Shown here: positions 24,954 to 34,844 of the stretch, one piece after another
Layout of the letters: each line of letters begins with the position of its first letter
Numbering within the stretch: the stretch's first letter is position 1
DNA from: Variovorax sp. Root473
GTDB lineage: Bacteria; Pseudomonadota; Gammaproteobacteria; Burkholderiales; Burkholderiaceae_C
Length of the DNA stretch: 64,000 nt
Direction of reading: 5' to 3'
Assembly: GCF_001426505.1 (NCBI RefSeq)
Contig: NZ_LMEV01000017.1
Location: 1,000,690 to 1,064,689 of the forward strand
The notes under the pieces: model-generated
Database searches by the model: none
What the model was told of the DNA's origin: nothing
The model's input: the letters and a program-made list of their open reading frames with translations, nothing else
Program-made: the position numbers and the translations under genes

Positions 24954-26773
24954 GCTCATCCGACACCGACGACGCAGCGAATCTGCCGGTCGAACCCGAA
25001 GTCAAGAAGCGGAAGCGGACCGCCACGCCCAAGAAGGTGACGGAAGTTACTGATGAATCTGTCGCTGCGCCCGCAGAGGCTGCAGAGGCCGGGGCCGGGG
25101 CCGGGGCCGGGGACGTACCGAAGAAGCCGCGTGCACCCCGCAAGAAGAAGGTGGTCGAGGCGCCGGCTGCGGATGAGCAATTGGTGAGCGCGGCGCAAGT
25201 CACTCCTGCGGCCGAGGCTCCCTCGACGGTCCAGCCCGACGTGGCACCCGTGGTTGTTGAGGCAGCGGCGACCGAGGAAAACGATCCCGCCCCCGTCGAG
25301 GCGAAAACGCCCCAGGCGGTCGAACGGCACGACGACCGCGCGGACGACGAAGACGACGACGAGGAAGACGAACCTGACGAAGAGGAAGACGACCTCGACC
25401 GCGCCCGTCGCGCCGCCGAGCGCGAGCAGCGCAATGCGCCGCCGCCCGAGCCGATCCGTTTTGCCGACGTCATCTCCGGCCAGTTCGATGCCGACGAAGA
25501 AAGCCCCGAGGTGCCGCCCCTCAAGCGCGTGCTGCTGCCCGAGGCCGATTCGCCCAAGCTGCACAAGGTGCTGGCACAGGCCGGTCTCGGTTCCCGCCTC
25601 GAGATGGAGCAACTGATCCTGCAGGGGCGCATCTCGGTCAACAACGAGCCCGCCCATATCGGCCAGCGCATCCAGTACGGCGACCAGGTCAAGATCAACG
25701 GCAAGCCGATCCGCTACCGCATCGCACCGCCGCCGCCGCGCGTGATCGCGTACCACAAGCCCGTGGGCGAGGTCGTCACGCACGACGATCCGCAGAACCG
25801 CCCGACGGTGTTCCGCAAGCTGCCGCGCCTGCAGCAGGGCAAATGGCAGTCGGTCGGCCGGCTCGACCTGAACACCGAGGGCCTGCTGCTGTTCAGCAGC
25901 TCCGGCGACCTGGCCAACCAGCTCATGCACCCGCGCTTCGGCCTGGAGCGCGAGTACGCGGTGCGCGTGCTGGGCGCGCTCACCGCCGAGGAAAAGAAGA
26001 AGCTGCTCGAAGGTGTGCGCCTGGACGACGGCATGGCGCAGTTCGGCACCATCGAAGACGGTGGCGGCGAAGGCTCCAACTGCTGGTACCGCGTGACCAT
26101 TTCGGAAGGCCGCAACCGCGAGGTGCGCCGCCTGTTCGAGTCGGTGGGCCACGCGGTCAGCCGGCTGATTCGCATCCGCTATGGCGCGATGGTGCTGCCG
26201 CGCGGTCTCAAGCGCGGTGCCTGGATGGAACTGGACGAGCGCGACATCCAGGCGCTGTTCCAGGCCTCCGGCGGCGCGCAGGCGCGACCGGCGGGTCCGC
26301 AGCAGCGCGGTCCCGGTGGCTCCGAAGGCGGCGGTCGCAACGGCCGGAACAAGAAGCGCCGCGGCAACAACAATCGCAACGGCGGCATGGGCGGCGGCCA
26401 GCCGCGTGAGGCGCGTGGCGAAGGCCGTGAGCCGCCCATTCCGAGCCCGCTGGGCGATGGGCGCCCGCCGCGTGGCGAGCGCGGCGGCCGCGGTGGTCCA
26501 CCACCACAGGGGCGCCGCGGCAATGCCGGTCCTGGAAACCGTCAGGGCGGCCAGGGGCAAGGGCAGGGCGGCAGTGGCAACCGGTCTTCAGGCGGCGGCG
26601 CTGCAAACCAACCCGACCCGATGAAGACCTCGCTCGGCTACATCGGTGCCGACAGCTTCTCGCGCCAGCGCAAGGAACAGCGCGGTGGCCCGGGGCGTCG
26701 CGGTGGTGGGGGCGGTTCGCAAGGTGGGGGCGGCTTCGGTGGTCCGGCCGGCGGACGCCGTCGCGGACGCTGA
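24950..26773 (+). CDS. rluB: 23S rRNA pseudouridine synthase RluB with long disordered N- and C-terminal extensions
   Basis: At 607 residues this is about twice the usual RluB. Residues 1-195 are an acidic/basic low-complexity region with an Ala-Gly repeat, PKKPRAPRKKK and a DDEDDDEEDEPDEEEDD stretch. An S4 domain follows (about 200-260) and then the RsuA/RluB catalytic domain with GRLDLNTEGLL (Asp306). The last 160 residues are Gly/Arg/Asn/Gln-rich with RGG-like repeats ending GGRRRGR, probably RNA-binding. RluB makes pseudouridine 2605 in 23S rRNA. It is co-translated with scpB. Confidence 0.93.
   Translation: MSSSDTDDAANLPVEPEVKKRKRTATPKKVTEVTDESVAAPAEAAEAGAGAGAGDVPKKPRAPRKKKVVEAPAADEQLVSAAQVTPAAEAPSTVQPDVAPVVVEAAATEENDPAPVEAKTPQAVERHDDRADDEDDDEEDEPDEEEDDLDRARRAAEREQRNAPPPEPIRFADVISGQFDADEESPEVPPLKRVLLPEADSPKLHKVLAQAGLGSRLEMEQLILQGRISVNNEPAHIGQRIQYGDQVKINGKPIRYRIAPPPPRVIAYHKPVGEVVTHDDPQNRPTVFRKLPRLQQGKWQSVGRLDLNTEGLLLFSSSGDLANQLMHPRFGLEREYAVRVLGALTAEEKKKLLEGVRLDDGMAQFGTIEDGGGEGSNCWYRVTISEGRNREVRRLFESVGHAVSRLIRIRYGAMVLPRGLKRGAWMELDERDIQALFQASGGAQARPAGPQQRGPGGSEGGGRNGRNKKRRGNNNRNGGMGGGQPREARGEGREPPIPSPLGDGRPPRGERGGRGGPPPQGRRGNAGPGNRQGGQGQGQGGSGNRSSGGGAANQPDPMKTSLGYIGADSFSRQRKEQRGGPGRRGGGGGSQGGGGFGGPAGGRRRGR
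25089..25112 (+). repeat. (CCGGGG)4 hexanucleotide repeat in rluB
   Basis: There are four perfect copies of CCGGGG in the coding strand, giving four G4 runs separated by CC. It encodes alternating Ala-Gly. The repeat meets the sequence rule for an intramolecular G-quadruplex in DNA and mRNA; gain or loss of a unit would keep the frame. Confidence 0.85.
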
Positions 26774-26925
26774 AAACCAGCCGTCGCAGCGCGGCCTTTC
26801 GCGGGGTTTTCACCAATCCCGCAGGTCGCGCCGGTTAAAATCAGAGGCTTTGTCGACGGGCTGCGAAACAAATTCGCTGCAGTTGTGACAAAACACTTCA
26901 AAATCAAAGCTCAGGAAGCACTTCA

Positions 26926-27351
26926 ATGGCTATCGAACGTACCCTTTCCATCATCAAGCCCGACGCCGTCGCCAAGAACGTCATCGGCAAGATCGTTTCC
27001 CGCTTCGAGGCTGCCGGCCTCAAGATCGTTGCTGCCAAGCTGGTTCACCTGTCGCGCAACGAAGCCGAGCAGTTCTACTCGGTGCACAAGGAGCGTCCCT
27101 TCTTCAAGGACCTCGTCGAGTTCATGATTTCGGGCCCCGTGTTCGTGCAAGTGCTCGAAGGCGAAAACGCCATCGCCAAGAACCGTGACCTGATGGGCGC
27201 CACGGACCCGAAGAAGGCCGCCGCCGGCACCATCCGCGCCGACTTCGCCGACAGCATCGACGCCAACGCCGTTCACGGCTCGGACGCGCCCGAGACTGCT
27301 GCCAACGAAGTGTCGTTCTTCTTCGCCGGCCTGAACGTCTACGCACGCTGA
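26926..27351 (+). CDS. ndk: Nucleoside diphosphate kinase
   Basis: This 141-residue enzyme exchanges gamma-phosphates between NTPs and NDPs. It has the full family signature: N-terminal ERTLSIIKPDAV, and the phosphohistidine His117 in NAVHGSDA, at the canonical position. A good ribosome binding site (CAGGAAG) precedes the ATG. It opens the long co-directional block that runs to about 43513; rlmN follows after 21 bases, as in many Proteobacteria. Confidence 0.98.
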   Translation: MAIERTLSIIKPDAVAKNVIGKIVSRFEAAGLKIVAAKLVHLSRNEAEQFYSVHKERPFFKDLVEFMISGPVFVQVLEGENAIAKNRDLMGATDPKKAAAGTIRADFADSIDANAVHGSDAPETAANEVSFFFAGLNVYAR

Positions 27352-27372
27352 AGCCGTTGCTCGCCTGAATTC

Positions 27373-28542
27373 ATGACCACAGCCAATCTGCTCGAATTCG
27401 ATCTCGACGGGTTGGCTGCGTTCTGCGAAAAACTCGGCGAGAAAAAATTCCGCGCCACGCAGCTGTTTCGCTGGATCCACCAGCGTGGCGCCAGCGATTT
27501 CACCCAGATGACCGATCTGGCGAAGTCGCTGCGCGAGAAACTCGCGACCACCGCGCGCGTGGAGGCCCTGTCGGTCCTCACGCAGCATGAATCCAAGGAC
27601 GGCACGATCAAGTGGCTGTTCGACGTCGGCGGCGGTGATGCGGTCGAGGCCGTGTTCATTCCCGAAGACGATCGCGGCACGCTGTGCGTGTCGTCGCAGG
27701 CCGGTTGCGCCGTGGGCTGCCGCTTTTGCTCGACCGGGCATCAGGGCTTCAGCCGCAACCTAACCACGGGCGAAATCGTCGCCCAGCTCTGGTTCGCCGA
27801 GCACTTCCTGCGCAAGCACCTGAAGCGCAACGAGCGCGTCATCTCCAACGTGGTGATGATGGGCATGGGCGAGCCACTGCAGAACTACTCGGCACTGGTG
27901 CCCGCATTGCGCACCATGCTCGACGACAACGCCTACGGACTGTCGCGTCGCCGTGTCACGGTGTCGACCTCCGGTGTGGTGCCGATGATCGATCGCCTGG
28001 GCGTCGATTGCGCCGTGGCCATGGCTGTGTCGCTGCATGCGCCCAACGATGCGCTGCGCGACGACCTCGTGCCGCTCAACCGCAAGTACCCGATCGCCGA
28101 ACTGCTCGAGGCCTGCAAGCGCTACCTCGTGCATGCGCCGCGCGATTTCATCACCTTCGAATACTGCATGCTCGATGGCGTCAACGACCAGCCTGAGCAT
28201 GCGCGGCAACTGATCGAACTCGTGTGCACCCATGGGGTCTCGTGCAAGTTCAACCTGATTCCGTTCAATCCTTTTCCGGCGTCGGGCCTGCTGCGCTCGC
28301 CGCAGTCGCGCGTGCTGGCCTTTGCCCGCACGCTGAGCGAAGCGGGCCTCGTGACCACCGTGCGCAAGACGCGCGGTGACGACATCGACGCCGCTTGCGG
28401 GCAACTTGCCGGCGACGTGAAAGACCGCACCCGCGCGGCCGAGCGCATGGCCCAGCGCCGTGCGGCGGTGGCGGAGCGGCCCGTCGTTCTGCACCCGCCC
28501 CGCGGCAAGGCCCCCAAAACAACCGTTCCCCAGGAGCATTGA
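27373..28542 (+). CDS. rlmN: Dual-specificity 23S rRNA A2503 / tRNA A37 C2-methyltransferase RlmN
   Basis: This 389-residue radical SAM enzyme has the CxxxCxxC cluster motif CAVGCRFC (Cys112, Cys116, Cys119). The conserved MGMGEPLQNY motif and the C-terminal LVTTVRKTRGDDIDAACGQLAG segment with the methyl-carrying cysteine are also present. It methylates C2 of adenosine in 23S rRNA and some tRNAs. A short basic C-terminal extension follows the core. The next gene starts four bases after the stop. Confidence 0.97.
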   Translation: MTTANLLEFDLDGLAAFCEKLGEKKFRATQLFRWIHQRGASDFTQMTDLAKSLREKLATTARVEALSVLTQHESKDGTIKWLFDVGGGDAVEAVFIPEDDRGTLCVSSQAGCAVGCRFCSTGHQGFSRNLTTGEIVAQLWFAEHFLRKHLKRNERVISNVVMMGMGEPLQNYSALVPALRTMLDDNAYGLSRRRVTVSTSGVVPMIDRLGVDCAVAMAVSLHAPNDALRDDLVPLNRKYPIAELLEACKRYLVHAPRDFITFEYCMLDGVNDQPEHARQLIELVCTHGVSCKFNLIPFNPFPASGLLRSPQSRVLAFARTLSEAGLVTTVRKTRGDDIDAACGQLAGDVKDRTRAAERMAQRRAAVAERPVVLHPPRGKAPKTTVPQEH

Positions 28543-28546
28543 CGCA

Positions 28547-29398
28547 ATGAGCATGGCCATACCGACGACGACCGCGAGCGTGCAGCGAGTGCTGAGCGCA
28601 GGAATCGCGAGCGTCGCCGTGGCGCTTCTTCTCGCGGGCTGCGTCAACACGCGAACCACCACCACCGGGCTTGTCGGCAGCGGGTCCGACAGCGGCACCA
28701 GCGCCGTGACCGACACCGACGAAAACAACCGCCGGCGCGCCCGCCTGCGGATGGAGCTGGCCGCCGGCTACTTCGCGCACGGCCAGAACTCGGTCGCCCT
28801 TGAAGAACTCAAGCAGGTGCTGGCCATCGACCCCGGCTACGCCGACGCCTACAACCTGCGCGGCCTGGTCTACATGCGGCTCGAGGATGCGGCTCAGGCC
28901 GAAGACAGCTTCCGCCGCGCGGTCGCGATCAATCCGCGCGATGCCAACACGCGCCACAACTACGGCTGGCTGCTGTGCCAGCAGAACCGCTACGGCGATG
29001 CTGCGCAGCAGTTTGCCGCGGCACTGACTGTGCCCAGCTATGGCGACCGCGCCAAGACGCTCATGACGCAGGGTGTCTGCGAGCTCAAGGCCGGGCAGCG
29101 GGCGCAGGCCGAGCGCAGCCTCCTGCAGGCCTACGAACTCGATGCGGGCAATCCGGTGACCGGCTTCAACCTGGCCTCGGTGTTGGCGCAGCGCGAGGAA
29201 TGGTCGCGCGCGCAGTTCTACGTCCGCCGTGTCAACAACAGCCCATCGGCCACTGCCGAGACGCTGTGGCTCGGCATCAAGATCGAACGGAAGCTCAACA
29301 ACCGCGAGGCTGTCGCGCAGCTGGGCGGTCAACTGCAACGACGTTTCCCTCAATCGCGGGAGGCAACGGCATACGAGCGCGGGAATTTCAATGACTGA
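28547..29398 (+). CDS. pilW: Type IV pilus biogenesis/stability lipoprotein PilW (PilF)
   Basis: This 283-residue protein has a lipoprotein signal with LLLAGC (Cys32) and a TPR array beginning LRMELAAGYFAHGQNSVALEEL (about residues 65-250). PilF/PilW is the pilotin that helps PilQ secretin assemble in the outer membrane. The start is set at 28547 by the AGGAG at 28531-28535, the stop of rlmN and the signal peptide. Its last eight bases overlap rodZ. Its place between rlmN and rodZ is conserved. Confidence 0.92.
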   Translation: MSMAIPTTTASVQRVLSAGIASVAVALLLAGCVNTRTTTTGLVGSGSDSGTSAVTDTDENNRRRARLRMELAAGYFAHGQNSVALEELKQVLAIDPGYADAYNLRGLVYMRLEDAAQAEDSFRRAVAINPRDANTRHNYGWLLCQQNRYGDAAQQFAAALTVPSYGDRAKTLMTQGVCELKAGQRAQAERSLLQAYELDAGNPVTGFNLASVLAQREEWSRAQFYVRRVNNSPSATAETLWLGIKIERKLNNREAVAQLGGQLQRRFPQSREATAYERGNFND

Positions 29399-30313
29399 AC
29401 GGGTTTCGGAGTTCGGGACGTCCGCGGCACTGCCGCTGGCCGAAGGCGACGTCGCGCAAAAGACGGCCGGTGACATGTTGCGCGAAGCGCGCGAAGCGCA
29501 CGGCCTGCACATCGAGATGGTGGCCGCGGCGCTCAAGGTGCCGCCGCAAAAGCTGCTCGCACTTGAAGCCGACGACATCGCCTCACTGCCCGATCCCGTG
29601 TTCGCGCGGGCCCTGGCCAGCAGCGTGTGCCGCGCACTGCGCATCGATCCGGCGCCCGTTCTCGCCAAGCTGCCGGGCGCACAGCGCGCGCCGCTGGCCG
29701 AGACCAACCGCACGCTGAACGCCCGCGTGGTCTCCGATACGCCGCGCTGGAACGGCGGGCGTTCCAGCGGTTTGCCGTCGCGCGCGCTGCTGGCGGTCGT
29801 GGTGCTGCTGCTGATCGGCGCCGGCGTGCTGTTCTGGATGCCGCAATCGGCGTTCGACCAGATCGGCGCCTCCGTCGCGCGGCTGACCGCGAAGAGCGAT
29901 GCCGAATCCGTGCCGTCCGCCGATCAGGGTGGTGTGTCGGAGCCTGTGCCGACGCAGGCCGTGGCGCCGACCGGTCCGGCAGGCGCCGCACCGGCTGCTG
30001 GCGTGGTGGCTGCTGTGCCGGCTGCCCCGGCCTCCGCGCCAATGGTGGCCGTGGCCAACACCAGCACCGCCAGCAGCCAGCAGCTCGTCTTCGTGGCGCG
30101 CGAGGAATGCTGGGTCACCGTCACCGAAGCGGGCGGCAAGCAGTTGCTGCGCCGCAGCCTGCAGGTGGGCGAGACCGTCGGGCTGTCCGGCGCGCTGCCG
30201 CTGTCGGTGGTGGTCGGGCGCGCATCGGCGGTCGATGTGCAGGTGAACGGAAAGCCCTACGATCTGAAGCCTGTCACCCGCGGCGGCGGCGTAGCGCGTT
30301 TCGAGGTGAAATC

Positions 30314-30317
<4 letters not shown>
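29391..30317 (+). CDS. rodZ: Cytoskeleton protein RodZ (HTH + DUF4115)
   Basis: This 308-residue protein has an N-terminal cytoplasmic helix-turn-helix (about residues 25-90, LREAREAHGLHIEMVAAALK) and one transmembrane helix (about 129-148). An Ala/Pro/Val-rich periplasmic linker follows, then a C-terminal DUF4115 domain (from FVAREECWVTVTEA). RodZ links MreB filaments to the elongasome for rod shape. It overlaps pilW by eight bases and ends with GTGA shared with ispG. Confidence 0.93.
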
Positions 30318-31594
<1,277 letters not shown>

Positions 31595-31609
31595 CACCTG
31601 CGCAGACTC

Positions 31610-32920
31610 ATGGCTGAAAAATTGAATGCCGTCAAAGGCATGAACGACATATTGCCGCCCGAATCGGCGCGCTGGGAGTGGCTCGAAGCCACCGTGCGCG
31701 AGCTGATGGGGCGCTATGCGTACCGCAATGTCCGCACCCCGATCCTGGAGCACACGGCACTGTTCGTGCGCGGCATCGGCGAGGTGACGGACATCGTCGA
31801 GAAGGAGATGTACGCCTTCGAAGACCGCTCCGACAAGCATGGGCAGTCCGAACATCTGGCGATGCGTCCGGAGAACACGGCCGGCCTCGTGCGCGCCGTG
31901 ATCGAGCACAACATGCTCTACGAAGGTCCCAAGCGCCTCTGGTACACCGGCCCGATGTTCCGCCGCGAAAAGCCGCAGCGCGGGCGTTTCCGCCAGTTCC
32001 ACCAGATCGGCGCCGAGGCGCTCGGCTTTGCCGGGCCTGATGTCGATGCCGAACTGATCCTGCTGGCCACTGCGCTGTGGAAGGCCATCGGCCTGACCGA
32101 TGTGCGCCTGGAGCTCAACAGCCTGGGCCAGCCGGCCGAGCGCGCGTTGCACCGCGCGCAACTCATCGCCCACTTCGAGCAGCATGCCGACAAACTCGAC
32201 GAGGACGGCAAGCGGCGCCTGCACAGCAACCCGCTGCGCATTCTCGACACGAAGAATCCGGCGATGAAAGAGGTGGTCGAGTCGGCGCCGAAGCTGATCG
32301 ACTTCCTCGGCGCCGAATCGCTGGCGCACTTCGAAGGGCTGCAGGCCATCCTCAAGGCCAACGACATCGCTTTCACGATCAACCCGCGCCTCGTGCGCGG
32401 GCTCGACTACTACAACCTCACGGTGTTCGAGTTCGTGACCGATCGCCTCGGTGCGCAGGGCACGGTGTGTGCCGGCGGCCGTTACGACGACCTCATCGCG
32501 CAGATCGGCGGCAAGCCGGCGCCCGCCGTGGGCTGGGCCATCGGCGTCGAGCGCGTGCTCGACCTGCTGAAAGAGCAGGGGGCCGAAGTGCCGGCGCCGG
32601 TGCCCGACGTCTATGCGATCGTGCCCGACGCCACCTCGATGCCTGTCGTGCTGCGCGCCTTGCAGCAGCTGCGCGAAACCGGCGTGCGCGTGCAGATGCA
32701 CGCCAGCACGGTCGAGGGTCTTGCGAGCTTCAAGGCGCAGATGCGCAAGGCGGACGCCAGTGGCGCCACCTACGCCCTGATCTTCGGCGCCGATGAACTT
32801 GCGCGCGGTGAAGTGACTCTCAAGGCCTTGCGCGACGCCAGCGTCGCTCAGACCGCCCGTTCACTTGCCGAAGTGACCACCTGGGCCGCCACCCTACAAT
32901 CGCCGGCTCCCAACCTCTGA
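31610..32920 (+). CDS. hisS: Histidyl-tRNA synthetase
   Basis: This 436-residue class II synthetase starts MAEKLNAVKGMNDILPPES. Visible signatures are the motif 2 region (TGPMFRREKPQRGRFRQFHQ), the histidine-specific motif LVRGLDYYNLTVFEF, motif 3 (GWAIGVERVLDLL) and a C-terminal anticodon-binding domain. It should not be confused with the paralogue hisZ at 40456, which lacks the anticodon domain. The terminal codons carry a TACAAT (32895-32900) that may serve as a -10 box for the next gene. Confidence 0.98.
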   Translation: MAEKLNAVKGMNDILPPESARWEWLEATVRELMGRYAYRNVRTPILEHTALFVRGIGEVTDIVEKEMYAFEDRSDKHGQSEHLAMRPENTAGLVRAVIEHNMLYEGPKRLWYTGPMFRREKPQRGRFRQFHQIGAEALGFAGPDVDAELILLATALWKAIGLTDVRLELNSLGQPAERALHRAQLIAHFEQHADKLDEDGKRRLHSNPLRILDTKNPAMKEVVESAPKLIDFLGAESLAHFEGLQAILKANDIAFTINPRLVRGLDYYNLTVFEFVTDRLGAQGTVCAGGRYDDLIAQIGGKPAPAVGWAIGVERVLDLLKEQGAEVPAPVPDVYAIVPDATSMPVVLRALQQLRETGVRVQMHASTVEGLASFKAQMRKADASGATYALIFGADELARGEVTLKALRDASVAQTARSLAEVTTWAATLQSPAPNL

Positions 32921-32926
32921 CAGCGC

Positions 32927-33619
32927 ATGGCCACCCATCTCGACCTCGAAGAACAGGAACAGCTCGACCAGCTCAAGCATTTCTGGAACACCTACGGCAC
33001 CCTGATCACCTGGGCCGTGCTGCTCGTCGCCGGCGCCTTCGTGGCCTGGAACGGCTGGCAGTACTACCAGCGCACCAAGGCTGCCCAGGCTGCGGCCCTT
33101 TATGACGAGGTCGAGCGCAGCACGCAGTCCGGCGATGTCGAGCGCATCCAGCGCGTGATGACCGACATGAAGGAGCGTTTCGCGGGCACCGCCTACGCGC
33201 AGCAAGCCGGCCTGCTGGTTGCCAAGACGCTGTTCGACAAGGGCAATGCCGACGGCTCGCGCGCGGCGCTGAGCTGGGTCGCGCAGAACGCCGTCGATCC
33301 GGGCTACCAGGCCATCGCCAAGCTGCGGCTCGCGGCCGAGCTGCTCGATGCCAAGTCCTACGACGACGCGCTCAAGCAACTCGACGGCAAGGTGCCCACC
33401 GAATTCGAGCCACTCGTGGCCGACCGCAAGGGCGACATCTACATGGCGCAAGGCAAGCGCGACGAGGCGCAGGCCGAGTACCGCAAGGCCTGGACCGGCC
33501 TGGGCGCCGGCTCGGACTACCGCCGGCTGGTCGAGATCAAACTCAACGCGGTCGGTGTCGACCCGAAGACGCTGGCGCCGACTGTCACCGTGACGCCCGC
33601 CGTCCCCAAGAACTCCTGA
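32927..33619 (+). CDS. YfgM-family TPR membrane protein, ancillary SecYEG translocon subunit
   Basis: This 230-residue protein has a short cytoplasmic N-terminus (MATHLDLEEQEQLDQLKHFW), one transmembrane helix (about residues 24-43) and a periplasmic TPR domain. In E. coli YfgM sits next to SecYEG with PpiD and takes part in chaperoning exported proteins. It is six bases after hisS and 12 bases before bamB, the same order as E. coli hisS-yfgM-bamB-der. Confidence 0.93.
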   Translation: MATHLDLEEQEQLDQLKHFWNTYGTLITWAVLLVAGAFVAWNGWQYYQRTKAAQAAALYDEVERSTQSGDVERIQRVMTDMKERFAGTAYAQQAGLLVAKTLFDKGNADGSRAALSWVAQNAVDPGYQAIAKLRLAAELLDAKSYDDALKQLDGKVPTEFEPLVADRKGDIYMAQGKRDEAQAEYRKAWTGLGAGSDYRRLVEIKLNAVGVDPKTLAPTVTVTPAVPKNS

Positions 33620-33631
33620 TCGCACACCCTC

Positions 33632-34774
33632 ATGAATTTCAAGCGTTTCATGCCTGAATCGACCGCCCTGCGCGCGGGTTCTGCTCTCGTTCTGGTAGCG
33701 CTGCTGGCCGCCTGCTCCGGCTCCGGCAAGCCCAAGCCCGCCGAACTGCCGGCCAACCCGTCGCTGATGGGGGTGCGCCAGGCCTGGAATGTGCGGATTC
33801 CTGGCGTCGAATTCCCGCTCACCGCCGATGTCAGCGGCGACATCGTGACCGTGGCCGGCAGCGACGGCACCGTCGTCGCCATCGACGCCCGCGCCGGTCG
33901 CGAGACCTGGCGTGCCAGCGCCGGTGCGCCGCTGGCCGCCGGTGTCGGCAGCGACGGTTCGCTGACGGCGGTGGTCACCACCAACAACGAAGTGGTCGCC
34001 ATCGAAAACGGCAAGGTGCTGTGGAAGCAGCGCCTGTCGGCCCAGGCCTTCACCGCACCGCTGGTGGCCGGCCGCCGTGTTTTCGTGCAGACCGCCGACC
34101 GCAGCGTCAGCGCCTGGGACGGCCAGAGCGGCCGCCGCCTGTGGCAGCAGCAGCGCCCAGGTGAAAACCTCGTGCTGCGCAAGTCGGGCGTGCTGATCGC
34201 AGTCGGCGACACGCTGGTTGCCGGACTGGGTGGCCGACTGGTGGGCATGAACCCGGGCAACGGCTCCTCGCGCTGGGAAGCACCCATCGCCGCGCCGCGC
34301 GGCACCAACGATGTGGAGCGCCTGGTCGACCTGACCGGCAGCGTGAGCCGCTACGGCGACACGGTCTGCGCACGCGCCTACTACGCGAGCGTTGGCTGCG
34401 TCGACACCCTGCGCGGCCAGCTGCTCTGGAGCAAGCCGGCTTCGGGCGCCGACGGTGTGAGCGGCGACGAGCGTTTTGTCTACGGCACCGAATCGGACGG
34501 CAGCGTCACTGCCTGGCGCCGCGCCGACGGCGAACGCGCCTGGCAGATGAGTCGCCTGAAGAACCGCGAACTGACTGCGCCGCTGGCCGTGGGTCGTTCG
34601 CTGATCATCGGCGAGAGCACCGGCACGCTGCACTTCGTGTCGCGCGAAGACGGTGCGCTGCTCAATCGCGTCACGCCCGATGGTTCGTCCATCACCGTGA
34701 CGCCGGTCCTGGCCGGCAACACGGTGGTTGTCGTGACCGCCAAGGGCGGCGTCTTCGGCTATCGCCCTGAATAA
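33632..34774 (+). CDS. bamB: Outer-membrane assembly lipoprotein BamB
   Basis: This 380-residue protein has a lipoprotein signal with LLAACS (Cys28) and an eight-bladed PQQ-like beta-propeller. Repeats of the type GTVVAIDARAGRETWR, VSAWDGQSGRRLW and SVTAWRRADGERAW are visible. BamB is a non-essential part of the BAM complex that contacts BamA. The window also encodes BamD (22043-22852), so two BAM lipoproteins lie within 12 kb. Confidence 0.96.
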   Translation: MNFKRFMPESTALRAGSALVLVALLAACSGSGKPKPAELPANPSLMGVRQAWNVRIPGVEFPLTADVSGDIVTVAGSDGTVVAIDARAGRETWRASAGAPLAAGVGSDGSLTAVVTTNNEVVAIENGKVLWKQRLSAQAFTAPLVAGRRVFVQTADRSVSAWDGQSGRRLWQQQRPGENLVLRKSGVLIAVGDTLVAGLGGRLVGMNPGNGSSRWEAPIAAPRGTNDVERLVDLTGSVSRYGDTVCARAYYASVGCVDTLRGQLLWSKPASGADGVSGDERFVYGTESDGSVTAWRRADGERAWQMSRLKNRELTAPLAVGRSLIIGESTGTLHFVSREDGALLNRVTPDGSSITVTPVLAGNTVVVVTAKGGVFGYRPE

Positions 34775-34811
34775 TCATTTTTTGTCTTTCTCTTACTTCC
34801 AAGGCCCGACC

Positions 34812-34844
34812 ATGAAAACCGCGCCATCGAAAGGCCGGCCATGA
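34812..34844 (+). CDS. Possible 10-codon leader ORF coupled to der
   Basis: An ATG at 34812 opens the peptide MKTAPSKGRP, whose TGA (34842-34844) overlaps the der start codon as ATGA. Both ATGs have their own AAGG-type ribosome binding sites six to seven bases upstream. This looks like a translational-coupling leader, but a frame this short can arise by chance. Confidence 0.4.
   Translation: MKTAPSKGRP

Noticed and set aside
25240..25620. Other-frame small ORFs inside rluB's low-complexity region
   Set aside because: They arise from biased composition and have no supporting start signals or domains.
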